The notes under the pieces are model-generated. The model was given only the letters and a program-made list of their open reading frames with translations. It had not been told where the DNA came from and searched no databases. Below, piece by piece: positions 49,586 to 58,145 of a stretch of DNA of 64,000 bases (position 1 is its first letter; the number at the start of each line of letters is the position of its first letter). Both the position numbers and the translations under genes were made by a program. Where the stretch lies: positions 1 through 64,000 of the forward strand of contig NZ_LZJI01000005.1 of assembly GCF_001667775.1 (NCBI RefSeq), written 5' to 3'. Origin of the DNA: Mycobacterium sp. E1747 (GTDB lineage Bacteria > Actinomycetota > Actinomycetes > Mycobacteriales > Mycobacteriaceae).

Positions 49586-50001
49586 CCCGGTTGGTCCGGT
49601 TCCCCTTTGCGCACACGATTCACCGGGGATTACGCGATCCTCATGCTGACCGTTCGGCGGGCTGGGGCTGCGGCAAGCGCGTCTCAGCCCGCCGACCACC
49701 ATGCAAAGTACCCAACATCACGACCCGCCGCGGCCGGCCGATCGCATCGCCGCAGTTGTTCGCCGCACGGATCGCCCTGAAGAACGAGAACCATTTCCCA
49801 GCAATGACTTTGATCGCGTCAGGCCTTCGTCTCACAGAGTTGCTCGGATGTCCCAACATCGCTGTCTCGAATGGGGTTCTTCGTCCGTCTGCACGCACAC
49901 TTAGGCCGACGGGGTCGGGCGTGATTCACCTTCATGCGGCGGTCGGATTGACAGGGCTGTCAAATATCGAAGCCACTAAAAATACACCGACCCGGTTCTA
50001 A
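49582..50001 (+). CDS. Doubtful ORF overlapping the hydrolase stop
   Basis: 139 aa from GTG overlapping the hydrolase stop (GTGA). The composition is unlike its neighbours, with no hydrophobic core or known motif. The segment QLFAARIALKNENHFPAMTLIASGLRLTELLG might be coding; the second half has AT-rich third positions. It may be a decayed gene or chance. The rest of the 49586–50137 stretch holds no supported gene except the element at 49998. Confidence 0.25.
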   Translation: MTRLVRFPFAHTIHRGLRDPHADRSAGWGCGKRVSARRPPCKVPNITTRRGRPIASPQLFAARIALKNENHFPAMTLIASGLRLTELLGCPNIAVSNGVLRPSARTLRPTGSGVIHLHAAVGLTGLSNIEATKNTPTRF

Positions 50002-50022
50002 ACATCACCCGCTGGGCGATGG
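49998..50022 (+). promoter_or_regulatory. CTAAACATCA…GGGCGATGG element upstream of the MalT-like gene
   Basis: CTAAACATCACCC, with TCACCC at 50005–50010, 3 bp, GGGCGA at 50014–50019, TGG. Second copy of the element at 48336. It contains perfect inverted half-sites (TCACCC / GGGCGA). Confidence 0.5.
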
Positions 50023-50137
50023 TGACCGCGCTCCCCCGCTGCCAACGTAGTCAGTGGACTCTTGGAACGCCGTGACCGCGGCCGCTCAACCAGGAAGTGG
50101 CGCCGAGAGCAAACGACACAGCGGAATCGAGAAAACG

Positions 50138-50224
50138 ATGATGAGCACAGTGTTGGGGATGCTGATGATGTTGCCAGTCGTATTCGGCGTCGGTGGATAC
50201 GTGTTGGTTACCCGACGACCATGA
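50138..50224 (+). CDS. 28-aa hydrophobic peptide ORF
   Basis: Begins MMSTVLGMLMMLPVVFG, a single membrane-spanning stretch, and ends VTRRP, giving an N-out or N-in single-pass topology with positive-inside tail. A weak GAG lies six bases upstream. It is 140 bp after the 49998 element and precedes the MalT-like gene. Real translation is plausible but unproven. Confidence 0.35.
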   Translation: MMSTVLGMLMMLPVVFGVGGYVLVTRRP

Positions 50225-50600
50225 GCACCCCGGCGCTCTCACGGCGTTTCATGTTGAGACCTCGGTCACCCCATGTCGCGACACGGAGTCATCGCATCGA
50301 TGCGAGAAGAGGGAAATTGCGGTGAGCGGACACAGCATTAGCGTGGCTCGCGAGAAAACCGTTGAGCCGGTGGTGGGACGAGGGCCCGCCGGCCCAAACG
50401 GCCACCGGCGACGCACGCCAGAGGTCATCACCGGGAACGCATCTGACTCAACGGGTTCACGGCTACTGCCCGTCACGACGAGCCTGGCCGCCCCCGCCGG
50501 GACAAACTGGGATACCGAGACGCGAGCGCCCACTCCGGAGGCATCAACACCGAGTTTTCCACCCGGGCTGGTGGATTCAACGCATTCGCGGAGTTCGGAC

Positions 50601-52880
50601 ATGACTGGGTCAGCTAACGACAGCGACAACGGGGTCGGAGAAGCCGCCGCCGCCCGCACGATTCTGCTCGGCACCAAACTGCACGTCCCGGCCATTGCGG
50701 CCAAGCTCGTTCACCGCACCGCCTTGCTCGACGCACTGTCGGCGGGGCGCCGCTGCAAGCTGACCCTACTGAGCGCGCCGGCGGGATGGGGCAAGACGAC
50801 ATTGCTGGCGCAGTGGGCCCTGGCTGCGGGTGAGGACAGGCGATTTGGCTGGCTGTCACTCGATCCCGCTGACAGCGACCCAGTATGGTTTTGGATGTAC
50901 GTGGTCGCCGCGCTGCAGAAGACCAATCCCGGGGTGGGGATTCGCGCGGTCGAACTCCTCGCGTTGGGCGCCGACCCAGTGCAGGTGGTTCTGCCTACGC
51001 TGCTGAATGATCTGGACACGATCGAAAGCCCGACGGCGCTCATCCTCGATGACTACCACTTGGTGGCAAATCGAGCAGTCCATGAACAGCTTGCGTTCTT
51101 TATCAGCCGGATGCCGGCGAATCTGCACTTGGTATTGGCCACCCGATCGGATCCGGCGTTGCCGTTGGCTCGACTCAGGGCGAGCGGTGAGCTTGCTGAG
51201 ATCCGCACCGACGATTTGCGGTTCGGCGCTATCGAGGCGACCCATCTGATGAATGACGTGCTCGGACTGGACTTAGACCACGCAGATATTCAACTGTTGC
51301 ACCAACGCACCGAGGGTTGGGCTGCCGGCCTCTACCTCGCCGCTCTCTCGCTTGCCGGTCGCGCTGATGCCGCCGCGTTCATCCGGACGTTCGCCGGCGA
51401 CAATCGCCATATCGTCGACTACTTGATGGCCGAGGTGCTCGACGGTCAGCCACTCCAGCTGCGCAGCTTTCTGTTACGCACGTCGATCTTGGGACGGCTC
51501 AGCGCTGCGCTGTGCGATGCGTTGCTGCAAACGTCTGGCTCAGCATTGGTGTTGGAGCAGATCGAACGTGAAAACCTGTTTCTGGTGCCACTGGACAGCT
51601 CGCGTCACTGGTATCGCTACCACCAGCTGTTCGGAGAGTTGCTGCGCACCGAACTGCGTCGCAGCGAGCCCGACCTCGTCGCCGATCTGCACCGACGAGC
51701 CGCAACCTGGTTCGAGAGCGAGGGCCTCATCGACGAGGCGGTCCGCCACCTGGTCGCCGGCGGTGATATCGCGCGAAGCGCAGACCTGATCGCCGCGGAC
51801 TGGGTCGACGAATTCAACGGGGGCGGCGTCTCGACCGTCTCGGGCATGCTTGATCTGCTGCCCGAAGAAACCGTTCGACAGGATCCGAGGCTGAGCGTGG
51901 CCCGCGCGTGGATCGCCCTCAGCGTTGGTGAACTCGACGGCGCGGCCCAGTGGATCCGGACCATTGAAGGCCGACAGCCGGCCGACGGCGCGGATGACAG
52001 CGCTGTCTGCGCTCAGGTCGTCGTGTTGCGCGCGATTCACTCGCTGAAGACGGCGGACGTCGGCGCGGCGCTGGACACCGCTCGGCGGGCTATCACCCTC
52101 GATCTCGCCGAAGGACCGCTGGGCCAATCCAGCGCCTACTGCATATATGGAGCCGCGCTGTACTTCTCTGGCAGCACCCGTGAGGCGCAAGCCGCCTTCC
52201 GGCGGGCCGCACACCTGGCCGAGAAGGTGGGCGATCGTCGCGTCCGCACATACGCGTTGGGCCATTTGGCACTGATTTCAGCCGAAGATGGCCAGCTGGC
52301 GGACGCCGAACGTCAGATCCGCCGGGCCTCTGGCAGCGCCCGGGACCTGGCGGATCCGGAACACCTCGTCGACGTGATGGTGTCTCTCGCCACGGCCAAA
52401 CTCCTCCGGGTGCGCGGTGACGCGGCTGCAGCACTCGCCGCCGCCGACATGGCCGTCATGTCCGCGCGCCAAGGAGGAGCAATCCCCGAGGTGATCAAGG
52501 CGCTGTCGATCAAAGCGGAGATCATCGAGCATCTCGGCGACCGCGAGACCACCAGGGCAATCCTCGAGGAGGTCGGCACACTGGTGGGCGATTGCACGGA
52601 CACCGGCATCGCCTCGACACTGCTGGCTCCGGCAGAGCGGAGGGCGGGCGTCGCGGTGACGTCGCGCCATGAGCGGTGCCCGGTCACTGAGGAGCTGACG
52701 CCCAAAGAGTTCGAGGTTCTTCGCCTGCTCGCAACCCGGTTGTCGCGACGTGAAATCGGCGAGCGGCTATACGTCTCGCTCAATACCGTGAAGACCCACC
52801 AGCGCGCCATCTACCGCAAGCTCGGCGTCGAGCAACGCAGCACGGCGGTCGGCCGGGCGCGAGAACTCGGCCTGCTGTAA
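50601..52880 (+). CDS. MalT-like LuxR-family ATP-binding regulator
   Basis: 759 aa from ATG 50601, which has GGAG seven bases upstream; GTG 50322 with AGAGGG would add 93 low-complexity residues. Domains: LLGTKLHVPA start typical of MalT ATPases, P-loop APAGWGKTT at 59–67, Walker B LILDDYH, ATPase/winged-helix to about residue 420, TPR-like helical region, and C-terminal LuxR HTH (LTPKEFEVLRLLATRLSRREIGERLYVSLNTVKTHQRAIYRKLGV). It differs from the LAL trio in ATPase type. Plausible activator for the surrounding regulon. Confidence 0.92.
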   Translation: MTGSANDSDNGVGEAAAARTILLGTKLHVPAIAAKLVHRTALLDALSAGRRCKLTLLSAPAGWGKTTLLAQWALAAGEDRRFGWLSLDPADSDPVWFWMYVVAALQKTNPGVGIRAVELLALGADPVQVVLPTLLNDLDTIESPTALILDDYHLVANRAVHEQLAFFISRMPANLHLVLATRSDPALPLARLRASGELAEIRTDDLRFGAIEATHLMNDVLGLDLDHADIQLLHQRTEGWAAGLYLAALSLAGRADAAAFIRTFAGDNRHIVDYLMAEVLDGQPLQLRSFLLRTSILGRLSAALCDALLQTSGSALVLEQIERENLFLVPLDSSRHWYRYHQLFGELLRTELRRSEPDLVADLHRRAATWFESEGLIDEAVRHLVAGGDIARSADLIAADWVDEFNGGGVSTVSGMLDLLPEETVRQDPRLSVARAWIALSVGELDGAAQWIRTIEGRQPADGADDSAVCAQVVVLRAIHSLKTADVGAALDTARRAITLDLAEGPLGQSSAYCIYGAALYFSGSTREAQAAFRRAAHLAEKVGDRRVRTYALGHLALISAEDGQLADAERQIRRASGSARDLADPEHLVDVMVSLATAKLLRVRGDAAAALAAADMAVMSARQGGAIPEVIKALSIKAEIIEHLGDRETTRAILEEVGTLVGDCTDTGIASTLLAPAERRAGVAVTSRHERCPVTEELTPKEFEVLRLLATRLSRREIGERLYVSLNTVKTHQRAIYRKLGVEQRSTAVGRARELGLL

Positions 52881-52896
52881 TCCGCCTTCCCGCCCC

Positions 52897-52929
52897 AAAC
52901 CGGACCGGCCGGCCGGCCGGCCGACCGGG
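52897..52929. repeat. CCGG-rich simple repeat after the MalT-like gene
   Basis: Repeated CCGG units form a self-complementary run 17 bp after the stop. It could fold into a hairpin that ends transcription, without a U-tract; otherwise it is a simple repeat. Confidence 0.4.
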
Positions 52930-53038
52930 AATCATCTCATCCGAGAACGCCTCCAGTGATCACCTCGGCGAGCCGACGGATGATGCACCCGTGCGATCGA
53001 AGAGAATCCGTGCCGCAGGAGGTTTCCTCGTCGGCGTC

Positions 53039-53080
53039 TCACCCGGGTGAATCGTGCGCGCGGATGAAGACAGCTCGCCC
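53039..53080 (+). promoter_or_regulatory. Composite operator-like element, copy G
   Basis: TCACCC-GGGTGA (53039–53050), 11 bp, GGATGA (53062–53067), 7 bp (AGACAGC), TCGCCC (53075–53080). Located 128 bp before the DUF417 gene and pointing to it. The rest of 52881–53207 holds no gene. Confidence 0.72.
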
Positions 53081-53207
53081 ACTGTGCAGAGATAGTGGTC
53101 ACTGATAACCGCCTGGATCAACGTCTCGACCAACTGCGCCGCCAACCAAGGCGGTCAGTTCGGCACCGGCCATGCGGTGAAACGACACAGTCAGGACGGG
53201 AGACCGC

Positions 53208-53738
53208 ATGTCACACAATGAGGCCACCACCACGTTGACCGGCGGCCGGGCAAGGCTTCGAGCGATTCACATGGCGCCCGTGGCCGCACGATACGGTCTG
53301 GTGATAGTCCTGGCCTGGTTCGGCGCCATGAAGTTCACTTACTATGAATCCCACGGTATTTCACATTGGGTGGCCAATAGCCCGCTCCTGAGTTGGGTGT
53401 ACGAAATCATGTCCATCGACGCCTTTGGTCGCTTGAACGGATCAATAGAATTGATCACCGCAGCATTGCTTGCCGTCAAGCCGTGGTTCCCGAAGGCGTC
53501 CGTGGTGGGCGGCCTATTCGCCTCACTGTTCTTCGTGATCACGCTGAGTTTCATGATCACCACCCCCGGAGTCGGCGAGGCGTCTGCTGGCGGCTTTCCC
53601 GTTTTGTCCGCCGACGGGGAATTCTTGATGAAGGACATTGCGCTCATCGGCTTGGCGCTGTGGCTGCTTGCGGACTCGATCGACGCGACCCGCGGACAGG
53701 CGGAGCCGGTCAAACGGACTGACACATTCTGCGGATGA
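53208..53738 (+). CDS. DUF417 / RclC-like membrane protein
   Basis: 176 aa. DUF417 signatures: YGLVIVLAWFGAMKFTYYESHGISHWVANSPLLSWVY, GSIELITAALLAVKPWFPKAS, and TTPGVGEASAGGFPVLSADGEFLMKDIALIGLALWLLADS. There are about four membrane segments. The Escherichia coli member RclC belongs to the reactive-chlorine resistance set with RclA; an RclA-like gene is in this locus at 34380. It is the first gene after element G. Confidence 0.9.
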   Translation: MSHNEATTTLTGGRARLRAIHMAPVAARYGLVIVLAWFGAMKFTYYESHGISHWVANSPLLSWVYEIMSIDAFGRLNGSIELITAALLAVKPWFPKASVVGGLFASLFFVITLSFMITTPGVGEASAGGFPVLSADGEFLMKDIALIGLALWLLADSIDATRGQAEPVKRTDTFCG

Positions 53739-53808
53739 GGTTGCCGCTCACTCGGTGTTACCGCTGGCGACTGTACCGGTAAAAGCCGAATCCAGGGCGT
53801 GATTAACG

Positions 53809-54240
53809 ATGGGTGAGGGTGTCGTATTGACGGGCGCGTGCGCACTAGTGAGCGTCGCGGCGCGCGGGACGCGTCCGACGGGCAGCGCGTCGATCATGGT
53901 CACCGCGAAGGTGTTAGCCGAGATCGATCTTCTGATCGCCAAGTGTTGCGTCGATATCATTGGGGCCACCCCCTCCGGCTCCCGGTTCGCTCAACGCAGG
54001 TATGAGATGGTCACGGCCCCGATCCGATTGGATACGATCAGCGGTGATCCGACGGTGGTTATCCGCTACACCGGTATCGCCGAACGCACTGAGCTCGCGG
54101 TGTCCCTGCGGTTCGAGGCCGAAGACCGATTCACACAGCGCACCTTGACATTTCATCATGATTTCGCAGGGGTCTGCCTCACCGCACAATCACCAGTGGT
54201 CACCAGACGAATGCCGCTGCGCCGGTTCCGTTCCGTCTGA
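53809..54240 (+). CDS. Hypothetical protein, 143 aa
   Basis: No recognised domain. It has a short acidic/hydrophobic N-terminus (MVTAKVLAEIDLLIAKCCVDIIG), a beta-rich middle (PTVVIRYTGIAERTELAVSLRFEAEDRFTQRTLTFHHDFAG) and a basic end. No good Shine-Dalgarno for 53809; an internal ATG at 53896 is possible. It follows DUF417 by 70 bp on the same strand. Confidence 0.5.
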   Translation: MGEGVVLTGACALVSVAARGTRPTGSASIMVTAKVLAEIDLLIAKCCVDIIGATPSGSRFAQRRYEMVTAPIRLDTISGDPTVVIRYTGIAERTELAVSLRFEAEDRFTQRTLTFHHDFAGVCLTAQSPVVTRRMPLRRFRSV

Positions 54241-54254
54241 GCGCATCGCACGAA

Positions 54255-54295
54255 TCACCCGGGCGAGCAGAAAGCTGGGTGATGACGATTCACCC
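54255..54295 (+). promoter_or_regulatory. Composite operator-like element, copy H
   Basis: TCACCC-GGGCGA (54255–54266), 10 bp, GGGTGA (54277–54282), 7 bp (TGACGAT), TCACCC (54290–54295). One base shorter than the other copies. It points to the small ORF and 125-aa gene downstream. Confidence 0.72.
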
Positions 54296-54453
54296 CGCGT
54301 GCGGACATGCTTATCGAAGAGCAGATGTCGCCGGGTTCATGGCCACACAGCGGGGCGCAGCCTAGGCCCACGTAGGTGGCGACTGGACCGGAAGCATAGC
54401 CAAAAACGAGTCGTCCAGCCGCCGCCGGCGGAGCCCGGGAAGGAAACCACCAC

Positions 54454-54504
54454 GTGGGCACAGGTTTTGAGACCAAAGAGACTATCGCCCCAGGTGGTTT
54501 CTGA
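54454..54504 (+). CDS. 16-aa peptide ORF
   Basis: GTG 54454 follows AAGGAAACC by nine bases; the product is MGTGFETKETIAPGGF, and the stop is one base before the ATG at 54506. It may be a leader peptide that couples translation of the next gene, or chance. Confidence 0.3.
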   Translation: MGTGFETKETIAPGGF

Positions 54505-54505
54505 C

Positions 54506-54883
54506 ATGAAACGTGCCCTGGCCCGATTGGCGTCGTCGACGACTCTTCACCCGGCGAGCTGCATTTCGCGTGCGCAATCGCGTCCCACGAATTCCGGGCC
54601 GACCATCTCCGATGAAGACATGGCGTGGCTACTGGCCGATGCGGTGACGTCGGGTCTGACCGGCTACGAACGCACGCTTGTCTTCGTCGAGTTGGGATGC
54701 GGGGAAGGCTATCTCGCGATCAAGCGCATCCTCACCACGCTCTTGTCAAACCCGACCCCGTTGCCGGTATCGATATTCTCGAAGCTGGCGGTCTGGCTGA
54801 ATAGCTACGCCGGCAACCCAGAGGAATCACAACTGCGCATGATGCTTGACGTCATTCGACTGCAGCAGTTCAAGGCGGTTTAG
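54506..54883 (+). CDS. Hypothetical protein, 125 aa
   Basis: Alpha-helical, soluble. The N-terminal 40 residues are basic and disordered; the C-terminal part reads MAWLLADAVTSGLTGYERTLVFVELGCGEGYLAIKRILTTLL…KLAVWLNSYAGNPEESQLRMMLDVIRLQQ. No known family recognised. It starts right after the 16-aa ORF and ends 98 bp before the thiolase. Confidence 0.65.
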   Translation: MKRALARLASSTTLHPASCISRAQSRPTNSGPTISDEDMAWLLADAVTSGLTGYERTLVFVELGCGEGYLAIKRILTTLLSNPTPLPVSIFSKLAVWLNSYAGNPEESQLRMMLDVIRLQQFKAV

Positions 54884-54930
54884 GTGGTGTGCGTCAGAAT
54901 CGCCTCGAATAATCTCGGGAAGCGTGGCCG

Positions 54931-54954
54931 GGTGAGCCGGCGGGATGGCTCACC
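54931..54954 (+). promoter_or_regulatory. Perfect 8-bp inverted repeat upstream of the thiolase
   Basis: GGTGAGCC (54931–54938) and GGCTCACC (54947–54954) with an 8-bp loop. The arms contain a GGGTGA-type half-site (54930–54935) and a TCACC half, followed by another TCACCC (54955–54960). It may be a variant of the regulon element or a hairpin. Confidence 0.45.
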
Positions 54955-54981
54955 TCACCCACACGAGGCCTTGCGGACCCG

Positions 54982-56244
54982 ATGCATTCGAAAAGTACGA
55001 CGATGACTGAGGCCTATGTGTTGGGGGGTGTACGGACCCCGTTCACCCGCTATGGCGGCACGCTGTCGGGTATTCGGGCCGACGACCTGCTGGGCATGAC
55101 GATGAAGGGCGCGTGTGACCGGCTGGGTGTGCCGCTCGATGCCGTCGAGGACATCGTGGCGGGGTGCGTGAACCCGGCTCACGAGGGCATGGGCGACATC
55201 GCCCGCTGGGCGGCGTTGGCCGCGGGGTTTCCTGACACCGCGGCCGGGGCCACCGTGAACAGATTTTGCGGATCATCGCTCAGCGCGGCGGTGACGATCA
55301 GCCATGCGATCAAGGCCGGCGACCTCGGGCTAGGTATCGCCTGTGGCGTCGAGTCGATGTCGCGGTCGGGGTGGGCGTTGATGAAGGGCGAAGCCGCGTT
55401 CAGCCCCCGAGGTCCGGTTGTCATGCTCGACACCATGTGGAGCGGTGCTGGAGGACCGCCCAATGCGGTACTACTGGCCCGCAACGCTTACATCAGCATG
55501 ATCGAGACCGCGCAAAATGTCGCCGACCGCTACTCGCTGAACCGCGAGGAGATCGACGCCTTTGCGCTGCGATCCCAGCGACGCGCCAAGGCCGCTCGTG
55601 ATCGAGGTCGACTGGCCAAAGAGATTATGCCCGTAATGATCCCAGCGACAAAGAAGGCGCCTTCCCGCCTAGCAGAACATGACGAGTTCATCCGCGATGA
55701 CACCACCGCTGAGGTGCTGGCGGCTTTACCGGCCCAGCCCGGAACGACTCAAATGACCGCGGCCAACTCCTCGCCTTTGAGTGATGGCGCCAGTGCCGTC
55801 GTCATCGCTTCCGGAGAGCGAGCCAGCGAACTCGGCATCGAGCCGTCAGCCCGAGTGATATCGAGCGCGGTCTATGGCATCGATCCCCTCATTATGGGGG
55901 TGGCCCCCGCATGGGCGATTCCGGCCGCGATCCGCCGGGCCGGGCTTGTCCCCGAGCAGATCGACGTGTGGGAGGTGCATGAGGCGTTCAGCGCCCAGGC
56001 ACTCGGCGTGTTGCGGGAATTACCAAACCAGCTGGACGGTTTCGTGGTTCCCGATGACAAGTTGACACCCAATGGTGGCGCGGTGGCGATCGGACACCCC
56101 TTCGGGGCTACCGGAGCTCGCTATCTGCTGACGTTGGCGATCGAATTGGCTGAAAGAGGCGCCCGTTACGGGGTGATTGGGGTCTGCATTGGCTCGGGCC
56201 AGGGAGTGGCGGTGGTCTTGGAAAGCGTTGCCGCCGCGGAGTAA
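54982..56244 (+). CDS. Thiolase (acetyl-CoA acetyltransferase family)
   Basis: 420 aa. N-terminal AYVLGGVRTPFTRYGGTLS; catalytic Cys in VNRFCGSSL; later His in EVHEAFSAQALGV; and C-terminal NPNGGAVAIGHPFGATGAR-type segment (LTPNGGAVAIGHPFGATGARYLL) with GVCIGSGQGVAVVLE carrying the second Cys. It condenses or cleaves acyl-CoA. The start could also be ATG 55003 (MTEAYVLGG), which is the more typical N-terminus. Confidence 0.92.
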   Translation: MHSKSTTMTEAYVLGGVRTPFTRYGGTLSGIRADDLLGMTMKGACDRLGVPLDAVEDIVAGCVNPAHEGMGDIARWAALAAGFPDTAAGATVNRFCGSSLSAAVTISHAIKAGDLGLGIACGVESMSRSGWALMKGEAAFSPRGPVVMLDTMWSGAGGPPNAVLLARNAYISMIETAQNVADRYSLNREEIDAFALRSQRRAKAARDRGRLAKEIMPVMIPATKKAPSRLAEHDEFIRDDTTAEVLAALPAQPGTTQMTAANSSPLSDGASAVVIASGERASELGIEPSARVISSAVYGIDPLIMGVAPAWAIPAAIRRAGLVPEQIDVWEVHEAFSAQALGVLRELPNQLDGFVVPDDKLTPNGGAVAIGHPFGATGARYLLTLAIELAERGARYGVIGVCIGSGQGVAVVLESVAAAE

Positions 56245-56285
56245 CAACGCGCGAACGACCGAACGGCCGCGCCCGCCGGTCACCC

Positions 56286-56327
56286 TCACCCGGGTGAATC
56301 GGTGACGAGGGCGATGACATCTCGCCC
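56286..56327 (+). promoter_or_regulatory. Composite operator-like element, copy I
   Basis: TCACCC-GGGTGA (56286–56297), 11 bp, GGGCGA (56309–56314), 7 bp (TGACATC), TCGCCC (56322–56327). It points to the 39-aa ORF (151 bp) and the lipoamide-dehydrogenase-like gene. The stretch 56245–56693 otherwise holds only the 39-aa frame. Confidence 0.75.
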
Positions 56328-56477
56328 GGCTCGGCGACACTCTGGTCGATAAAGAGTTGCGGATGCTTCTACGCAGGTCGCGGCTCTCGGGCAAGCCGCC
56401 GTGTCTCACCGATGGTTCGCACTGACACCGCGGCCACACCGCAAGCATGTCGGACGAAAAAGAAGGGGCACTAACCG

Positions 56478-56597
56478 GTGAACCCCAGAACAGCACTGCG
56501 ACTTTGCGATAGAGCGTTGCCGCGCCATCGTCTCACCAGTCGGGTCGCGCGCAATGTGATCGTCATCGAACACTTCATGACGGTTCTAGCCAATTGA
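56478..56597 (+). CDS. 39-aa basic peptide ORF
   Basis: GTG 56478 follows AAGGGG by nine bases. The peptide is basic (VNPRTALRLCDRALPRHR…) with a hydrophobic end (NVIVIEHFMTVLAN). It is the first frame after element I and lies 97 bp before the flavoprotein gene. No family recognised. Confidence 0.4.
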   Translation: MNPRTALRLCDRALPRHRLTSRVARNVIVIEHFMTVLAN

Positions 56598-56693
56598 TTG
56601 GGATGAACAGCCGAATCGGATGCTGATGTGCCTGCGAAGGTTTCGGCGCCGGCGACCGACGATCTACTCATTACCCAAGGAAGGCGCCCCACG

Positions 56694-58103
56694 ATGAGTG
56701 CACCAGTACCCCTGGAATATGACCTGGTGGTCGTCGGCGCCGGCTCGGGCGGATATGTCGCTGGCATCCGGGCGGCCCAACTCGGCTTGACCGTCGCCAT
56801 CATCGAAGAACGCTACTGGGGCGGGGTCTGCCTCAACACCGGCTGCGTTCCGTCAAAAGCCTTGCTGCGCAACGCCGAGATTGCCTCCATCCTGAAGCAC
56901 CAGGCAGACCAGTTCGGCATCCGCGGCGACATCCACTTCGACTACGCCCGTGCCGTGTCGCGCAGCCGCGAAGTCGCCGACGCCAGGGTGCGCGGCGTGC
57001 ACTTCCTCATGCGCAAAAACAAGATCACCGAAATCGACGGGCGCGCCCGCTTCACCGGGTCCCACACACTCGACGTCGAGCTCCGTAACGGCGGCACCAG
57101 CACCCTCCGCTTCGACAACGCCATCATCGCCACTGGCTCACGAGTGCGGACGCTGCCCGGGATCACCCTGAGCGAGAATATCGTGACCTACGAACAGCAG
57201 ATTCTTGACGCGACGATACCCGAGTCCATCATCATCATCGGCGCCGGCGGAATCGGCATGGAATTCGCCTACATCCTCGACAGTTACGGCGTCGACGTCC
57301 AAATTCTCGAGTACGCCGACCGCGCACTCCCCAACGAAGACGCCGACGTCTCCAAGGAACTGACCCGCCAGTACCGGCGCCGCGGCATTCCCATTCACAC
57401 AAACACTCGGGTGGACTCGGTGATCGACCAAGGCGACCGCGTCACCGTCACCCACACCGACGGCAACGGCCACACCACCTCGGTCGACGCCGCCCGCGCG
57501 TTCATCTGCATCGGATTCTGCCCGAACGTGGAAAACCTCGGCCTCGACAGGCTCAGCGTGCACCTCACCACGAGCGGGGCAATCGACATCGACGACTACA
57601 TGCGCACCTCGGCTCCCCACATCTTCGCGATCGGCGACGTCACCGCCAAAGTGCAACTGGCCCATGTCGCTTCGGCCCAGGGCATCGTCGCCGCCGAGAC
57701 CATCGCCGGCGCGCCGACCATGCCCTTGGACTACCGCATGATGCCACGCGTGACGTTCTGCCAACCCCAAGTTGCCAGCTTCGGTTACACCGAAGACCAG
57801 GCCCGCGCCACCGGCCGCGATATTCGCGTAGCCACGTTTCCGATGCAGGCCAGCGCAAAGGCGCACGGCCTCGGCGAACGGGCCGGCTTCATCAAACTCA
57901 TCGCCGACGCCGCGCACGGCGAGCTACTCGGAGCCCACCTCGTGGGTGCCGAAGTCAGCGAGCTACTGCCCGAGCTCACCGCAGCGCAGCTCTGGGACCT
58001 GACCGCCACCGAGCTGGCCCGCAACGTGCACACCCATCCCACGCTGGGCGAGGGACTGCAGGAGTGCTTCCATGCGCTCACCGGACACGCCATCAATCTA
58101 TGA
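56694..58103 (+). CDS. Dihydrolipoamide-dehydrogenase-like flavoprotein
   Basis: 469 aa pyridine nucleotide-disulfide oxidoreductase. FAD motif LVVVGAGSGGYVAGIRAAQLG; redox Cys46 and Cys51 in GGVCLNTGCVPSK; NAD motif IIIGAGGIGMEFAYILDSYG; second FAD motif FAIGDVTAKVQLAHVASAQG; and the dimer-domain His-Glu pair in ARNVHTHPTLGEGLQE. Start ATG 56694 has AAGGAAGG nine bases upstream. Resembles Lpd but is not with lipoyl-complex genes, so a separate partner is likely. Confidence 0.93.
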   Translation: MSAPVPLEYDLVVVGAGSGGYVAGIRAAQLGLTVAIIEERYWGGVCLNTGCVPSKALLRNAEIASILKHQADQFGIRGDIHFDYARAVSRSREVADARVRGVHFLMRKNKITEIDGRARFTGSHTLDVELRNGGTSTLRFDNAIIATGSRVRTLPGITLSENIVTYEQQILDATIPESIIIIGAGGIGMEFAYILDSYGVDVQILEYADRALPNEDADVSKELTRQYRRRGIPIHTNTRVDSVIDQGDRVTVTHTDGNGHTTSVDAARAFICIGFCPNVENLGLDRLSVHLTTSGAIDIDDYMRTSAPHIFAIGDVTAKVQLAHVASAQGIVAAETIAGAPTMPLDYRMMPRVTFCQPQVASFGYTEDQARATGRDIRVATFPMQASAKAHGLGERAGFIKLIADAAHGELLGAHLVGAEVSELLPELTAAQLWDLTATELARNVHTHPTLGEGLQECFHALTGHAINL

Positions 58104-58145
58104 CGCCGACACCGAGTGGCGCGCGCATGCCGCGCCGCCCCCGCG

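Noticed and set aside
49582..50001. Confident gene after the hydrolase
   Set aside because: The frame has mixed codon preference and no motif; kept only as a low-confidence entry.
52897..52929. CCGG run as an intrinsic terminator
   Set aside because: No U-tract follows and the self-complementary run is of simple composition, so it is listed as a repeat.
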